DNA from: Skermanella aerolata KACC 11604 | GTDB lineage: Bacteria; Pseudomonadota; Alphaproteobacteria; Azospirillales; Azospirillaceae | Direction of reading: 5' to 3' | NCBI RefSeq assembly: GCF_000936425.1 | Contig: NZ_AVFK01000003.1 | Location: 248,001-312,000, forward strand | DNA length: 64,000 nt | Shown here: piece after piece, positions 34,711 to 44,565 of the stretch | Layout: each line of letters starts with the position of its first letter | Position numbering within the stretch: the first letter of the stretch is position 1 | Program-made: the position numbers and the translations under genes | Notes under the pieces: generated by a model | Seen by the model: the letters and a program-made list of their open reading frames with translations, nothing else | Told to the model about the DNA's origin: nothing | The model's database searches: none

Positions 34711-35976
34711 ATGTCGACGACCCGCTCGAGCACTCCCGAGTCACGACCCGGCCACAAACCGAGAGCCATCATCGTCGGCGGCTCCATGGCCGGCCTCTTC
34801 GCCGCACTCCTGCTCCGCCGCGCCGGCTGGCAGGCCGACGTCTTCGAGCGGGTAGGGGCCGAGCTGTCCGGCCGGGGCGCCGGCATCGTGACCCATTCGG
34901 AACTGTTCGACGTGCTGAAGCGCGCCGGTATCGACAGTCAGGCGGCGCAGGTCGGCGTTTCGGTTTCGGGCCGGCGCGTCTTCGGCCGCGACGGCTCGAT
35001 CGTCGGCGAACTGCCGTTCCGGCAGATCCTAACTTCCTGGGGTCACCTCTACGGCCTGCTCCGCGCAGGATTGCCGGATGCCTGCTACCATCAGGGCCGG
35101 AACCTCGACCGCATCGAGGAAACCGACACCTCGGTCACGGCCCATTTCAGCGACGGCACGTCGGAAGAGGGCGACCTGCTGATCGGCGCCGACGGCATCT
35201 TCTCGACCGTCCGCTCCCGGTTCGCTCCCGACGTGCAGCCGTCCTATGTCGGCTATATCGCGTGGCGGGGACTGGTGGACGAGTCCGAGCTGTCGCCTGA
35301 TACGCAGGATGCGCTCGGCGACCATTTCGCCTTTTCGCTGCCGCACGGCGAGCAGATGCTGGGCTACCCCGTGGCCGGCCTGGACGAGGCGATGGAGCGC
35401 GGCCGCCGCCGGTTCAACTTCGTCTGGTACCGTCCGGCCGAGGCCGGCGGTGTCCTGCGCGACCTGCTGACCGACGTCGACGGCGTATCGCAACCCTTGT
35501 CGATCCCGCCCAACAGGATACGGCCCGAGGTCACCGCGGCACTCCGCCGCGATGCGCGGAACCTGCTGTCGCCCCAGTTCGCCGAAGTGGTGGACAGGAC
35601 GGCACAGCCCTTCATCCAGGCGATCCAGGATCTCGAATCCCCGCGAATGGTGCTGGGCCGGCGGTCCGTAATCATCGGCGACGCCGCCTTCGTCGCACGG
35701 CCCCATGTCGGCATGGGCGTCACCAAGGCCGCCGGCGACGCCGACGCACTGGTCCGGGCGATCATCGACCATCCCGGCGATCTCTCAAGCGCTCTCGCCG
35801 CTTTCGAAGCGAAACGGCTGGCTTTCGGCTCCGCCGTGATCCGCCGCGCCCGTCAGCTCGGCGCCTACATGCAGGCCCAGATCCTCGACGCTGAGGAACG
35901 CGCGATGGCGGAGCGTCACCGCCGTCCGGAAGCGGTGATGGCGGAAACCGCCTGTGCCACCGGAATCATGGCCTGA
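34711..35976 (+). CDS. FAD-dependent aromatic-ring monooxygenase (2,6-dihydroxypyridine hydroxylase-like)
   Basis: 421 residues, group A flavoprotein hydroxylase. The FAD-binding dinucleotide motif is AIIVGGSMAGLFAALLLRR (about 20-38), the DG motif is in LIGADGIFSTVRS and the GD motif is IIGDAAFVARPHVGMG. Segments such as SGRGAGIVTHSELFDVLKRAG resemble the dihydroxypyridine hydroxylase branch. Such enzymes add one oxygen to an aromatic or N-heteroaromatic ring using NAD(P)H. ACGGAGGA precedes the ATG at 34711. It is the first gene after the TetR operators. The true substrate is not known. Confidence 0.88.
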   Translation: MSTTRSSTPESRPGHKPRAIIVGGSMAGLFAALLLRRAGWQADVFERVGAELSGRGAGIVTHSELFDVLKRAGIDSQAAQVGVSVSGRRVFGRDGSIVGELPFRQILTSWGHLYGLLRAGLPDACYHQGRNLDRIEETDTSVTAHFSDGTSEEGDLLIGADGIFSTVRSRFAPDVQPSYVGYIAWRGLVDESELSPDTQDALGDHFAFSLPHGEQMLGYPVAGLDEAMERGRRRFNFVWYRPAEAGGVLRDLLTDVDGVSQPLSIPPNRIRPEVTAALRRDARNLLSPQFAEVVDRTAQPFIQAIQDLESPRMVLGRRSVIIGDAAFVARPHVGMGVTKAAGDADALVRAIIDHPGDLSSALAAFEAKRLAFGSAVIRRARQLGAYMQAQILDAEERAMAERHRRPEAVMAETACATGIMA

Positions 35977-36016
35977 TCGAACAATACGAAACATCGGAAA
36001 CAAGGGAGGAAAGAGC

Positions 36017-36319
36017 ATGTCAAAGCTCGATCAAGTGGTCTCGCATCCCATCTTTCGGCAGCTGGCGCAGGAGAGGTCCCGTCTCGGAACGGCGCTCGCC
36101 ACGATCCTGGCCGTAACCTACTTCAGCTACATCCTCACGGTCGCGTTCAGGCCATCGACGCTCGGGGTTCCGCTCCATGACGGAACCGTCATCACCTGGG
36201 GGCTGGTGCTGGGCGTCGGCCTGCTCGGCTTGGGCTTCGTCCTCACCGCCATCTATGTCGCTTTCGCCAACAGCCGCCTCGACGAGCTGAGCCGGCGCCT
36301 TCAGGAGGACCTGCGATGA
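36017..36319 (+). CDS. DUF485 membrane protein (YjcH-like)
   Basis: A 100-residue protein with two membrane helices (about 25-47 and 60-85), ending in a charged tail. DUF485 proteins are encoded directly before acetate-type sodium:solute symporters and are thought to assist them. The same arrangement occurs here: its stop overlaps the symporter start as ATGA. GGGAGGAAAG precedes the ATG at 36017. Confidence 0.88.
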   Translation: MSKLDQVVSHPIFRQLAQERSRLGTALATILAVTYFSYILTVAFRPSTLGVPLHDGTVITWGLVLGVGLLGLGFVLTAIYVAFANSRLDELSRRLQEDLR

Positions 36320-37989
36320 CCGTTGCGTTTCCCGTTTCCTCCCGTTTCCCCGCAGCGCTTCTCGCAGGTCTGGGAGCCATCATGGCCGCCGGTCCCGCCT
36401 GGGCCGACGGCCTGACCGGATCGACGACGCGCCAGAGCCTCAATCCGATCGCCATCTCCATGTTCCTCGCCTTCGTGGTGGTCACGCTCGGGATCACCTT
36501 CTGGGCGGCCCGGCGCGGCACCCGGACGGCCAGCGACTACTACGCCGCCGGCGGGGGCCTGAGCGGCTTCAAGAACGGGCTGGCGATTGCCGGCGACTAT
36601 ACCTCGGCGGCGACCTTCCTCGGCGTCACCGCGCTGGTCTACACGTCGGGCTACGACGGCATGATCTACGCGATCGGCTTCCTGGTCGGGTTCCCGATGA
36701 TCCTGTTCCTGATCGCCGAACCGCTCCGCAACCTCGGCCGCTACACCTTCGCCGACGTCGCGGCCTATCGCCTGTCGGAGGTTCCGATCCGGACGGTCGC
36801 CGGCATCAATACGCTGGTCATCGTCCTGTTCTACCTGATCGCCCAATTGGTCGGCGCCGGCAAGCTAATCGAGCTGCTGTTCGGGCTGCCCTATTACATG
36901 GCGGTCGGGATGGTCGGGGTCCTGATGATGCTATACGTGACCTTCGGCGGCATGCTGGCCACCACCTGGGTCCAGATCATCAAGGCGGTTCTGCTGCTCT
37001 CCGGTGCCGCACTGATGTCTGTGCTGATCCTCAGCCGCTTCGGCTTCAGCCTGGAGGCGCTGTTCACCCAGGCCATTACCCTGCATCCCAAGAGCGTCGC
37101 GATCATGGCGCCGGGCGGGCTGGTCAAGGACCCCATTTCCGCCATGTCGCTGGGTGTCGCCCTGATCTTCGGCACCGCCGGTCTGCCGCATATCCTGATG
37201 CGCTTCTTCACCGTCGCCGACGCCCGGCAGGCCCGCATGTCCGTCCTGGTCGCGACCGGCTTCATCACCGTCTTCTATACGCTGCTCTTCGTGATCGGCT
37301 TCGGCGCCATTGCCCTCGTGCTGGGGGATCCGTCCTTCAAGGATGCCGCCGGGAACCTTGTCGGCGGGACGAACATGGTGGCCCTTCATCTGGCCAATGC
37401 GCTCGGCGGCTCGGTCCTGCTCGGCTTCATCTCGGCGGTAGCCTTCGCCACCATCCTGGCCGTCGTGTCGGGCCTGACCATCGCCGGAGCCTCGGCCGCC
37501 AGCCACGACCTCTATGCCCGCGTCCTCCGCCGGGGCCGCGTCAGCGAAACTCAGGAAGTCCGCGTTTCCAAGCTTGCCGCCATCGCGATCAGCGTCGTCG
37601 CCATGGGCCTCGGCATCCTGTTCGAGAACCAGAACATCGCCGTCATGGTCGGTCTGGTCTTCGCCATCGCGGCCAGCGCCAACTTCCCGATCATCTTCCT
37701 GTCGGTCGCATGGAAAGGATTGACGACGCGGGGCGCCGTCGCCGGCTCCCTGATCGGGTTGTCGAGCGCCCTGATCCTGGTGGCTCTCGGCCCCAGCGTC
37801 TGGACCGTCACCCTCAAGCTCGGCGCAGCACCCTTCCCCTACGACAACCCGGCGCTCTTCTCCGTGCCGCTGGCGTTCCTGACCTCATGGATCGTCTCCA
37901 GGCTCGACCGGACCGAAGCCGCCACTATCGTCAAACAGGCTTTCGCCGCCCAGCACGTCAAGGCCCAGACCGGCCTCAGCCTCACCTGA
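36316..37989 (+). CDS. sodium:solute symporter, ActP (cation/acetate) type
   Basis: 557 residues. An N-terminal hydrophobic leader (about 1-33, ending AGPAWADG) is typical of ActP. The transporter core has about 13 helices from [20 protein letters not shown] onwards. [31 protein letters not shown] is not printed in full here but its parts [12 protein letters not shown] and [11 protein letters not shown] are clear SSS-family landmarks around the first inverted repeat. It imports a short monocarboxylate with sodium or protons. Coupled to DUF485 and placed between catabolic genes, it probably takes up the pathway substrate, such as an aromatic or hydroxy acid; acetate itself is less likely in this context. 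Confidence 0.9.
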   Translation: MTVAFPVSSRFPAALLAGLGAIMAAGPAWADGLTGSTTRQSLNPIAISMFLAFVVVTLGITFWAARRGTRTASDYYAAGGGLSGFKNGLAIAGDYTSAATFLGVTALVYTSGYDGMIYAIGFLVGFPMILFLIAEPLRNLGRYTFADVAAYRLSEVPIRTVAGINTLVIVLFYLIAQLVGAGKLIELLFGLPYYMAVGMVGVLMMLYVTFGGMLATTWVQIIKAVLLLSGAALMSVLILSRFGFSLEALFTQAITLHPKSVAIMAPGGLVKDPISAMSLGVALIFGTAGLPHILMRFFTVADARQARMSVLVATGFITVFYTLLFVIGFGAIALVLGDPSFKDAAGNLVGGTNMVALHLANALGGSVLLGFISAVAFATILAVVSGLTIAGASAASHDLYARVLRRGRVSETQEVRVSKLAAIAISVVAMGLGILFENQNIAVMVGLVFAIAASANFPIIFLSVAWKGLTTRGAVAGSLIGLSSALILVALGPSVWTVTLKLGAAPFPYDNPALFSVPLAFLTSWIVSRLDRTEAATIVKQAFAAQHVKAQTGLSLT

Positions 37990-38017
37990 GCCCAAGCCTT
38001 ATCCAAGGAGCCACATC

Positions 38018-38461
38018 ATGGAAAAGCCCGTCATCACCCAATGGCCGAGCGCCCCCGCCGACTGGTCCGCCCAGCGCCGCGAGGAATTCGCGGCCAGGGC
38101 CGGCAATGGTCAAGTCGGCAACCGACTGGTTTCCCAATCCGACCGGGTCCGCGTCTGGTCCCTCAGCCTCAAGCCCGGCGAGCGCATCGCCTTCCATACC
38201 CATGTGCTCGACTACTTCTGGACGGCGGTGACAGCGGGTCGGGGCCGCTCCCACTTCGCAGACGGTCGCGTCTCGGAGATGACCTACCAACCCGGCGACA
38301 CCCGGCACCATACCTATGCCGCCGGCGAGTTCATGATCCACGACCTTGAAAATATCGGCGATACTGACATGGTGTTCACGACGGTCGAGTTCCTGGACAG
38401 CGCCAATGCGCCGCTCGACCTGCCTGCCGACGTCACCGCCGGCCTTTCCAGGGCGGCGTGA
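38018..38461 (+). CDS. cupin-domain protein
   Basis: 147 residues with a single double-stranded beta-helix core. The first cupin motif region reads VWSLSLKPGERIAFHTHVLDYFWTAV, of which GERIAFHTH (about 55-63) supplies the histidine pair. The second region, YQPGDTRHHTY, supplies further histidines (about 94-104). It may bind a metal. In this operon it could be an isomerase, a small dioxygenase-like enzyme or a hydrolase acting on a ring-cleavage product, but the sequence does not decide. The gene lies 28 bases after the symporter. Confidence 0.75.
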   Translation: MEKPVITQWPSAPADWSAQRREEFAARAGNGQVGNRLVSQSDRVRVWSLSLKPGERIAFHTHVLDYFWTAVTAGRGRSHFADGRVSEMTYQPGDTRHHTYAAGEFMIHDLENIGDTDMVFTTVEFLDSANAPLDLPADVTAGLSRAA

Positions 38462-38493
38462 CCCTCAGCGATCTTTCCAAGGGAGTCCCGGCC

Positions 38494-40146
38494 ATGAACG
38501 CCGCAGAGCTGCTGGTACGCTGTCTCGAAAACGAAGGGGTAGACCGGATATTCGGCATCCCCGGTGAGGAGAACCTCGATGTCGTCGAAGCTCTCCGCCG
38601 CTCCTCCATCGAGCTTGTGCTGACCCGGCACGAACAGTCCGCCGCCTTCATGGCCGCCACCCACGGACGGCTGACCGGCCGCCCCGGCGTCTGTATCAGC
38701 ACGCTCGGTCCGGGAGCGCTCAACCTCGCGACCGGCGCCGCCTATGCCCATCTGGGCGCCATGCCGATGATCCTGATCACCGGCCAGAAGCCGATCCTGT
38801 CCAGCCGGCAGGCGCGTTTCCAGGTCGTGGACGTGGTCGCCGCCATGAAGCCGCTGACCAAGATGTCGCGCCAGATCGTCAGCGGTTCCGTCATCCCGAC
38901 GCTGGTGCGCGATGCCTTCCGCGTCGCGATGGAGGAACGTCCCGGTCCCGTCCATCTGGAACTGCCCGAGGATATCGCCGGAGAAGAGGTGCCCGATCTC
39001 GCGATGGTGCCGCCGCACCCGATCGAACTTCCGGTGGCACCATCGGCGGCGCTCGACCGCGCGGCTGCCATGATCCTGTCGGCCGAACGTCCGCTGGTCA
39101 TGATGGGGGCGGTTGCCAGCCGCCCGCGTCTCGCCGCCGGATTGTCGGACTTCGTCCGCCGCACCCAGATCCCGTTCTTCACGACCCAGACCGGCAAGGG
39201 ATCGGTCGGGGCCGGCTCCAACCTCTACATGGGCACGGCGGCGCTCTCCGAACGCGACTACGTCCACGACGCGATCGACAGGGCAGACCTGATCCTCGCC
39301 ATCGGTCACGACACGGTCGAGAAGCCGCCCTTCATCATGGGCGAGCGCGGACCGAAGGTGATCCATGTCGGCTATACGCCCGCCAATGTCGAGCAGGTAT
39401 TCTTCCCCCACGCCGAGGTCGTCGGCGACGTCGGTCCCAGCCTCGCCTTGCTGGCCGACCGGCTCGAGGGCAAGCTCAAGACGGCGTCGGCGCTGGCGCC
39501 GTTGCGGAAGCAGATCCTCGACCGCATCCTCGACCGGGCGACCGAAAGCCGCTTCCCGCTGACGCCGCAGCGCATCGTCCACGACGTCCGGCAGGTCATC
39601 CCCGAGGACGGCATCGTGGCGCTCGACAACGGCATGTACAAGATCTGGTTCGCCCGCAACTACCGCACCCATGTCGCCAATACGCTGCTGCTCGACAACG
39701 CGCTGGCGACCATGGGCGCCGGATTGCCCTCGGCCATGATGGCGGCCCTGCTGCACCCCGAGCGGCGCGTCCTGGCGGTGTGCGGCGATGGCGGCTTCAT
39801 GATGAACTCGCAGGAAATGGAAACCGCCGTCCGGCTCAAGCAGAACCTCGTCGTGCTGATCCTGGAGGACAAGGCTTACGGCATGATCCGCTGGAAGCAG
39901 GCGGTGGACGACTTCGCCGACTGGGGCCTGACCTTCGGGAATCCCGATTTCGTGAAATACGCCGACGCCTATGGCGCGACAGGATGGCGGGTCGAAACGG
40001 CCGACGGGCTCGCCCCGACGCTGGAAAAGGCCTTCAGCGCCGGCGGCGTCCATCTCGTCACCGTTCCGGTGGACTACTCCGAGAACACCCGCGTCCTGGT
40101 AGACGAACTGCGCAACCGGGATCAGGCGCCGTCAGCGCAAGGCTGA
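38494..40146 (+). CDS. acetolactate synthase-like thiamine-diphosphate enzyme
   Basis: 550 residues with the three-domain ThDP decarboxylase build. The N-terminal pyrimidine domain has FGIPGEENLDVVEAL, with the cofactor-activating glutamate at about residue 39. The middle domain covers about 190-330. The C-terminal pyrophosphate domain has the GDG...N motif as VCGDGGFMMNSQEM. It would join or decarboxylate 2-oxoacids. The IPGEEN form is found in a group annotated as catabolic acetolactate synthases, often beside aldehyde dehydrogenases as here; no IlvH-type small subunit gene follows. Start 38494 has AAGGGAG upstream. A benzoylformate decarboxylase-like role is also possible. Confidence 0.83.
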   Translation: MNAAELLVRCLENEGVDRIFGIPGEENLDVVEALRRSSIELVLTRHEQSAAFMAATHGRLTGRPGVCISTLGPGALNLATGAAYAHLGAMPMILITGQKPILSSRQARFQVVDVVAAMKPLTKMSRQIVSGSVIPTLVRDAFRVAMEERPGPVHLELPEDIAGEEVPDLAMVPPHPIELPVAPSAALDRAAAMILSAERPLVMMGAVASRPRLAAGLSDFVRRTQIPFFTTQTGKGSVGAGSNLYMGTAALSERDYVHDAIDRADLILAIGHDTVEKPPFIMGERGPKVIHVGYTPANVEQVFFPHAEVVGDVGPSLALLADRLEGKLKTASALAPLRKQILDRILDRATESRFPLTPQRIVHDVRQVIPEDGIVALDNGMYKIWFARNYRTHVANTLLLDNALATMGAGLPSAMMAALLHPERRVLAVCGDGGFMMNSQEMETAVRLKQNLVVLILEDKAYGMIRWKQAVDDFADWGLTFGNPDFVKYADAYGATGWRVETADGLAPTLEKAFSAGGVHLVTVPVDYSENTRVLVDELRNRDQAPSAQG

Positions 40147-40169
40147 TCCGAACCGGAAGGCTGACCGAC

Positions 40170-41555
40170 ATGACCATCGAAGTGCGTGCCCCTTTCGACA
40201 GCCGGCTGATCGACACCGTCGAGACCAGCGGCGCCGAAGCTGTCGAAGCGGCGCTGGAAACCGCCTACCGTCTGTTCCGGGACCGGAGCGCTTGGTTGCA
40301 GCCGGCGAAGCGGGTGGAGATCCTTCGTCAGGCGGCACGCCTGATGACCGATCAGGCCGAACATCTCGCGGTCGAGGCGGCGCGCGAGGGCGGCAAGCCG
40401 CTCATCGACTCCCGCGCCGAGGTCGCGCGGGCCATCGACGGCGTCCTCAACGCCTCCGAGCTTCTGCGTTCGGAAGGCGGCAGCGTCGTGCCGATGGGCG
40501 GCACGCCGGCTTCAACAGGTCGGATCGCCTTTACGACGCACGAGCCCATCGGCGTCGTGGTCGCGGTCAGCGCCTTCAACCATCCCCTGAACCTGATCGT
40601 CCATCAGGTCGCCCCCGCTATCGCCGCCGGCTGCCCGGTCATCGTCAAGCCGGCGGAGGCGACACCCTTGTCCTGCCTGCGCTTCGTTGCCATCCTGCGG
40701 GAAGCCGGATTGCCCGAGGCGTGGTGTCAGGCGCTGCTGACCGAAAGCAGGGAGGTGACGGGCAAGCTCGTCACCGACCCGCGCGTCGGTTTCTTCAGCT
40801 TCATCGGCAGCGCCGCCGTCGGCTGGAGTCTCCGCGCCCGGCTCGCTCCCGGCACCCGGTGCGCCCTGGAGCATGGCGGTGCAGCACCCGTCATCGTGGC
40901 CCCGGACGCCGATCTGGCGGCGGCCGTGCCGCTGATCGCCAAGGGCGGCTTCTATCATGCCGGGCAGGTCTGCGTCTCGGTGCAGCGGGTCTTCGCACAC
41001 CGCTCCATCGCGGCCCGATTGGCGCGGGAACTGGCGGACGCCGCCGGGAAACTCCGGGTCGGCGATCCCTTGCTGGCGGAGACGGAAGTCGGCCCGCTGA
41101 TCCGTCCCGGCGAAGTCGCCCGCGTCCATGAATGGGTGGAGGAAGCCGTTGCGGGGGGAGCCGAGCTGCTGTCCGGAGGCCGTCCGCTGTCGGAGACCTG
41201 CTATCCGCCGACCGTGCTGCTGGAGCCGCCGCCCAACTGCCGCCTGTCCACCCGCGAGGTCTTCGGCCCCGTCGTCTGCGTCTACGCCTATGACGACCTG
41301 GACGAGGCGATCGGGCGAGCCAACGCACTGCCTTACGCGTTCCAGGCAGCGGTATTCACGCGGGACTTCGCGACGGCCTTCCACGCCTACAGCCATCTCG
41401 ACGGCTCCGCCGTCATGGTCAACGACCATACGGCGTTCCGCGTCGATTGGATGCCGTTCGCCGGCTTGCGCCAGTCCGGTCTCGGCGTCGGCGGGATTCC
41501 TTACACGTTCCGCGACATGACGATCGAAAAGCTCTTCGTCGGCAAGATGGTCTGA
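40170..41555 (+). CDS. aldehyde dehydrogenase
   Basis: 461 residues of the NAD(P)-dependent aldehyde dehydrogenase superfamily. N137 is in SAFNHPLN, K160 in VIVKPAEA, the GxxxxG cofactor turn is GSAAVG (213-218), the catalytic glutamate is E234 in ALEHGGAAP (usually ELGGK, altered here) and the nucleophile is C268 in HAGQVCVSVQR. All active residues are present. The C-terminus PFAGLRQSGLGVGG is typical. The protein is slightly short for the family and resembles lactaldehyde/succinate semialdehyde-type members. It starts 23 bases after the ThDP enzyme, suggesting that it oxidises the aldehyde that enzyme releases. Start codon ATG at 40170. Confidence 0.9.
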   Translation: MTIEVRAPFDSRLIDTVETSGAEAVEAALETAYRLFRDRSAWLQPAKRVEILRQAARLMTDQAEHLAVEAAREGGKPLIDSRAEVARAIDGVLNASELLRSEGGSVVPMGGTPASTGRIAFTTHEPIGVVVAVSAFNHPLNLIVHQVAPAIAAGCPVIVKPAEATPLSCLRFVAILREAGLPEAWCQALLTESREVTGKLVTDPRVGFFSFIGSAAVGWSLRARLAPGTRCALEHGGAAPVIVAPDADLAAAVPLIAKGGFYHAGQVCVSVQRVFAHRSIAARLARELADAAGKLRVGDPLLAETEVGPLIRPGEVARVHEWVEEAVAGGAELLSGGRPLSETCYPPTVLLEPPPNCRLSTREVFGPVVCVYAYDDLDEAIGRANALPYAFQAAVFTRDFATAFHAYSHLDGSAVMVNDHTAFRVDWMPFAGLRQSGLGVGGIPYTFRDMTIEKLFVGKMV

Positions 41556-41672
41556 TCCAACAATACGGGTCCCGCCTCACCGGCGATCTTCTTTTATTTT
41601 CAACAGGCTGCGGCGGCAACGCCGACGGTCGGCACTCGAACTCGGCCTATAGCCCGAGCGGCAGGAGAACCC

Positions 41673-42788
41673 ATGACCAGTTTGTCGAAGCCATTCCAGC
41701 TAGGCGACCTTACGCTGTCCAACCGGGTAGTCATGGCACCGATGACCCGCTGCCGGGCAGGGGCGGGCGACGTGCCGACCCCACTGAACGCCGCCTACTA
41801 CGAACAGCGGGCCAGCGCCGGTCTGATCATCACCGAGGCGACCAACGTCTCCCCCATGTCGGTCCCGTTCGAGAAGGCGCCCGGCATCTATTCCGACGAG
41901 CAGGTCGCCGGCTGGCGTCCGGTCGTCGATGCCGTCCACGCGGCGGGCGGGCGGATCTTCTGCCAGCTCTGGCACGGTGGCCGGGTCGGGGCGCAAGGCC
42001 TGCTCGAAGGCCGCCAGCCCCTGGCCCCGTCGCCAGTCAACGACGACCTCGACGCCTTGCAGGTCTGGGCGCTCCTGGCCAATGGCCGCTACGTCCGGAT
42101 CGCCGCGACGCCGTCGCGGGCCTTGGAGACCGCCGAGGTCGAGGAGATCGTCCAGCAGTACCGTCAAGCCGCCGCCAATGCCTGGGCCGCCGGTTTCGAC
42201 GGGGTCGAGGTTCACGCCGCGAACGGCTACCTGCCGCACCAATTCCTGTCGCCGACGACCAACCGGCGCACCGACCGCTACGGCGGCGCCCCGCAGAACC
42301 GCGCGCGGTTTCTGCAAGAGATCATAGAGAACATCGCCGAGGTCATGCCGATCGACCGCGTCGGCGTCCGTCTCTCCCCGACCGCCGGCTACAACAGCCC
42401 CCGCGATCCCGATCCGGCGGAAACCTATACCTGGGTCGCGGCGATGCTGCAAAGGCAGGGCGTCGCCTTCATCGAGATCGCCGACACCAACGCCTGGGCC
42501 GGCAAGCCCGACCGAGACGAGTTGCTGCGCATGATCCGCCCGCACTTCACCGGCCCCCTGATCCTGAACGGCGGCCTGACCCCGGACAAGGCCGACGAAC
42601 TGGTTTCGAGCGGCGCCATCGACCTTGCGTCTTTCGCGCGGCAGTTCATCGCCAACCCCGATCTGCCGGCCCGGATCGAGGCCGGCGGATCGTTCAACGA
42701 ACCGCGCCACGTCGGCTGGTACGGCGGCGATGCCGAAGGCTACACCGACTACGAGCCCTTGATGCGTTCCGGAGCGAGGGACCGATGA
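41673..42788 (+). CDS. alkene reductase, Old Yellow Enzyme family
   Basis: 371 residues, FMN-dependent TIM barrel close to NemA/N-ethylmaleimide reductase. Landmarks are LSNRVVMAPMTRCRA, QLWHGGRVG, the substrate-binding GVEVHAANGYLPHQFL (H-x-x-N pair), RRTDRYGG, and the FMN phosphate region LILNGGLTPDKAD with DLASFARQFIANPDLP. It reduces activated carbon-carbon double bonds or nitro groups with NAD(P)H. In a catabolic operon it may reduce an unsaturated ring-derived intermediate. The last bases overlap the cytochrome start as ATGA. The 117-base gap before it shows no other feature. Confidence 0.92.
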   Translation: MTSLSKPFQLGDLTLSNRVVMAPMTRCRAGAGDVPTPLNAAYYEQRASAGLIITEATNVSPMSVPFEKAPGIYSDEQVAGWRPVVDAVHAAGGRIFCQLWHGGRVGAQGLLEGRQPLAPSPVNDDLDALQVWALLANGRYVRIAATPSRALETAEVEEIVQQYRQAAANAWAAGFDGVEVHAANGYLPHQFLSPTTNRRTDRYGGAPQNRARFLQEIIENIAEVMPIDRVGVRLSPTAGYNSPRDPDPAETYTWVAAMLQRQGVAFIEIADTNAWAGKPDRDELLRMIRPHFTGPLILNGGLTPDKADELVSSGAIDLASFARQFIANPDLPARIEAGGSFNEPRHVGWYGGDAEGYTDYEPLMRSGARDR

Positions 42789-44077
42789 AACGCCGGGCGG
42801 TCCTGGCGGCGCTGTCCGCCGCTGCGGCGGCTGGCGTCCTGGGCTCGCTAGTCTTCCTGGCGATAGCCTGGCAGACGGAAATCCCCGCCATGGCACCGCC
42901 GAAACTGGCCGACTTCGACGCTGCCACCATCCACCGGGGTGCGGCGCTGGTTGCGATCGGCGACTGCGTCGTCTGCCACACGGCGGAGAGGGGACCGGCG
43001 TTTGCCGGCGGCCGGGCCTTGGAAACGCCGTTCGGGACGCTTTACGCCACCAACATCACGCCCGACCAGCGGACCGGCATCGGCAACTGGTCGGCGGCGG
43101 CGTTCCGGCGGGCGATGCGGGACGGCGTCTCGCGTGACGGCGAGCACCTGTATCCAGCCTTGCCGTATGAGCACTTCACGCGCGTCACCGACGCCGATCT
43201 CGACGCTATCTACGCCTTCCTAATGACGCGCGGCCCGGTGCTCCAGAAAACGCCGGAAAACCGCCTGATTCCGCCACTCGGTTTCCGGCCCCTACTGGCC
43301 GGCTGGAAGCTGCTGTTCCTGCACGAAGATCCCGTGCTGCCGGTCACCGGCCAAAGCGACGAGTGGAACCGGGGCCGCTATCTGGTCGAGGGTTTCGGCC
43401 ATTGCGGCGGCTGTCACACGCCGCGCAACATCGCCGGCGGCGAGGAGCGCGGCAAGCCGTTCGCCGGCGGAATAGCGGAGGGCTGGGATGCCCCGCCGCT
43501 GAACGCCGCCAACCGCACCGCCCATCCTTGGACGGTCGATGCGGTGTACCGGTACCTCCGCACCGGAATGGATGCGGAGCATGGCATCGCCAACGGTCCA
43601 ATGGGACCTGTAGCGCACGGGCTTTCCGGCGCTCCGGACGACGACGTCCGCTCGATCGCCGTCTACGTCGCCTCCCTGCTGGAGCGTGACGGACCGAAAG
43701 CAGGCAGTCTGCCGCCGGTGGACCGGGAGGTGGAGGCCACACGCGAGCACCCGGAGGGAGCCGCCCTGTTCGCCGGCGCTTGCGCCACGTGCCACGGGCC
43801 GGGAGCGCCCATGATGGCGCAGGGCCGCCCGTCGCTGTCGTTCGTCAGCGCCCTGCAAGCCGACCATCCGCGCAACGCCGTTCAGGCCGTCGTCAACGGG
43901 CTGCCAGCGGCCCAGGCCGGTCGCACGGCCCTGATGCCGCCATTCGGAGACAGCCTGACTAGCTCTCAGATCGGGCAAATCACGGCCTATCTGCGGTCGC
44001 GCTACAGCGAGCGGCAACCCTGGACAGCCCTGGAAGACTCGGTCGAAGAGGCTCTGAACGCGAAGGAGCAGCCATGA
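42785..44077 (+). CDS. tri-haem cytochrome c subunit
   Basis: 430 residues with an N-terminal export signal or anchor (ALSAAAAAGVLGSLVFLAIA). Three c-type haem sites are present: CVVCH (61-65), CGGCH (207-211) and CATCH (333-337), the spacing seen in cytochrome subunits of membrane-linked alcohol, aldehyde and gluconate dehydrogenases. Here it is coupled on both sides (ATGA overlaps) to the ene-reductase and to a [2Fe-2S] protein followed by a molybdenum subunit. The three probably form one periplasmic dehydrogenase that passes electrons to the respiratory chain, as in IorAB- or nicotinate-dehydrogenase-like complexes. Confidence 0.92.
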   Translation: MKRRAVLAALSAAAAAGVLGSLVFLAIAWQTEIPAMAPPKLADFDAATIHRGAALVAIGDCVVCHTAERGPAFAGGRALETPFGTLYATNITPDQRTGIGNWSAAAFRRAMRDGVSRDGEHLYPALPYEHFTRVTDADLDAIYAFLMTRGPVLQKTPENRLIPPLGFRPLLAGWKLLFLHEDPVLPVTGQSDEWNRGRYLVEGFGHCGGCHTPRNIAGGEERGKPFAGGIAEGWDAPPLNAANRTAHPWTVDAVYRYLRTGMDAEHGIANGPMGPVAHGLSGAPDDDVRSIAVYVASLLERDGPKAGSLPPVDREVEATREHPEGAALFAGACATCHGPGAPMMAQGRPSLSFVSALQADHPRNAVQAVVNGLPAAQAGRTALMPPFGDSLTSSQIGQITAYLRSRYSERQPWTALEDSVEEALNAKEQP

Positions 44078-44565
44078 CAATCATCCTGAACGTCAACGGC
44101 GCCGAGCGGCGCATCGACGCCGAACCCGCGACGCCGCTGCTCTACGCGCTGCGCAACGACTTAGGATTGAACGGTGCCAAATACGGCTGCGGCCTGGGAC
44201 AGTGCGGCGCCTGCACGGTCCAGCTCGACGGCAAGGCTGTCTTCTCCTGCCTGCTGCCGGTAGCGGCACTCGAAGGGCGGCGGATCACGACCGTCGAGGG
44301 GCTCGGCACCCTCGACAAGCCGGGCGTACTGCAGCAGGCCTTCGAAACAGAGCAGGCCGCCCAGTGCGGCTACTGCATCGCCGGCATGATCATGCGGGCA
44401 CAGGCGCTGCTCGACCGCAACCCGTCGCCGACCGAAACCGATATCCGTGCCCATATGCAGCCCAACTTGTGCCGGTGCGGCACGCATATGCGGATATTGC
44501 GCGCGGTCCGCCGAGCCGCCGACATGATGAGCGGCAAACTCGCCATCCTGGAGAGCGGACAATGA
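44074..44565 (+). CDS. [2Fe-2S] subunit of molybdenum hydroxylase
   Basis: 163 residues with two [2Fe-2S] domains. The plant-type cluster uses C39, C44, C47 and C59 (KYGCGLGQCGACTVQ, then VFSC). The second uses C98, C101, C133 and C135 (QCGYCIAGM, then NLCRCG). There is no signal peptide, so export would be by piggy-back on the Tat-bearing large subunit, as in related enzymes. It overlaps both neighbours by four bases. Its role is electron transfer from the molybdenum centre to the cytochrome. Confidence 0.94.
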   Translation: MTIILNVNGAERRIDAEPATPLLYALRNDLGLNGAKYGCGLGQCGACTVQLDGKAVFSCLLPVAALEGRRITTVEGLGTLDKPGVLQQAFETEQAAQCGYCIAGMIMRAQALLDRNPSPTETDIRAHMQPNLCRCGTHMRILRAVRRAADMMSGKLAILESGQ

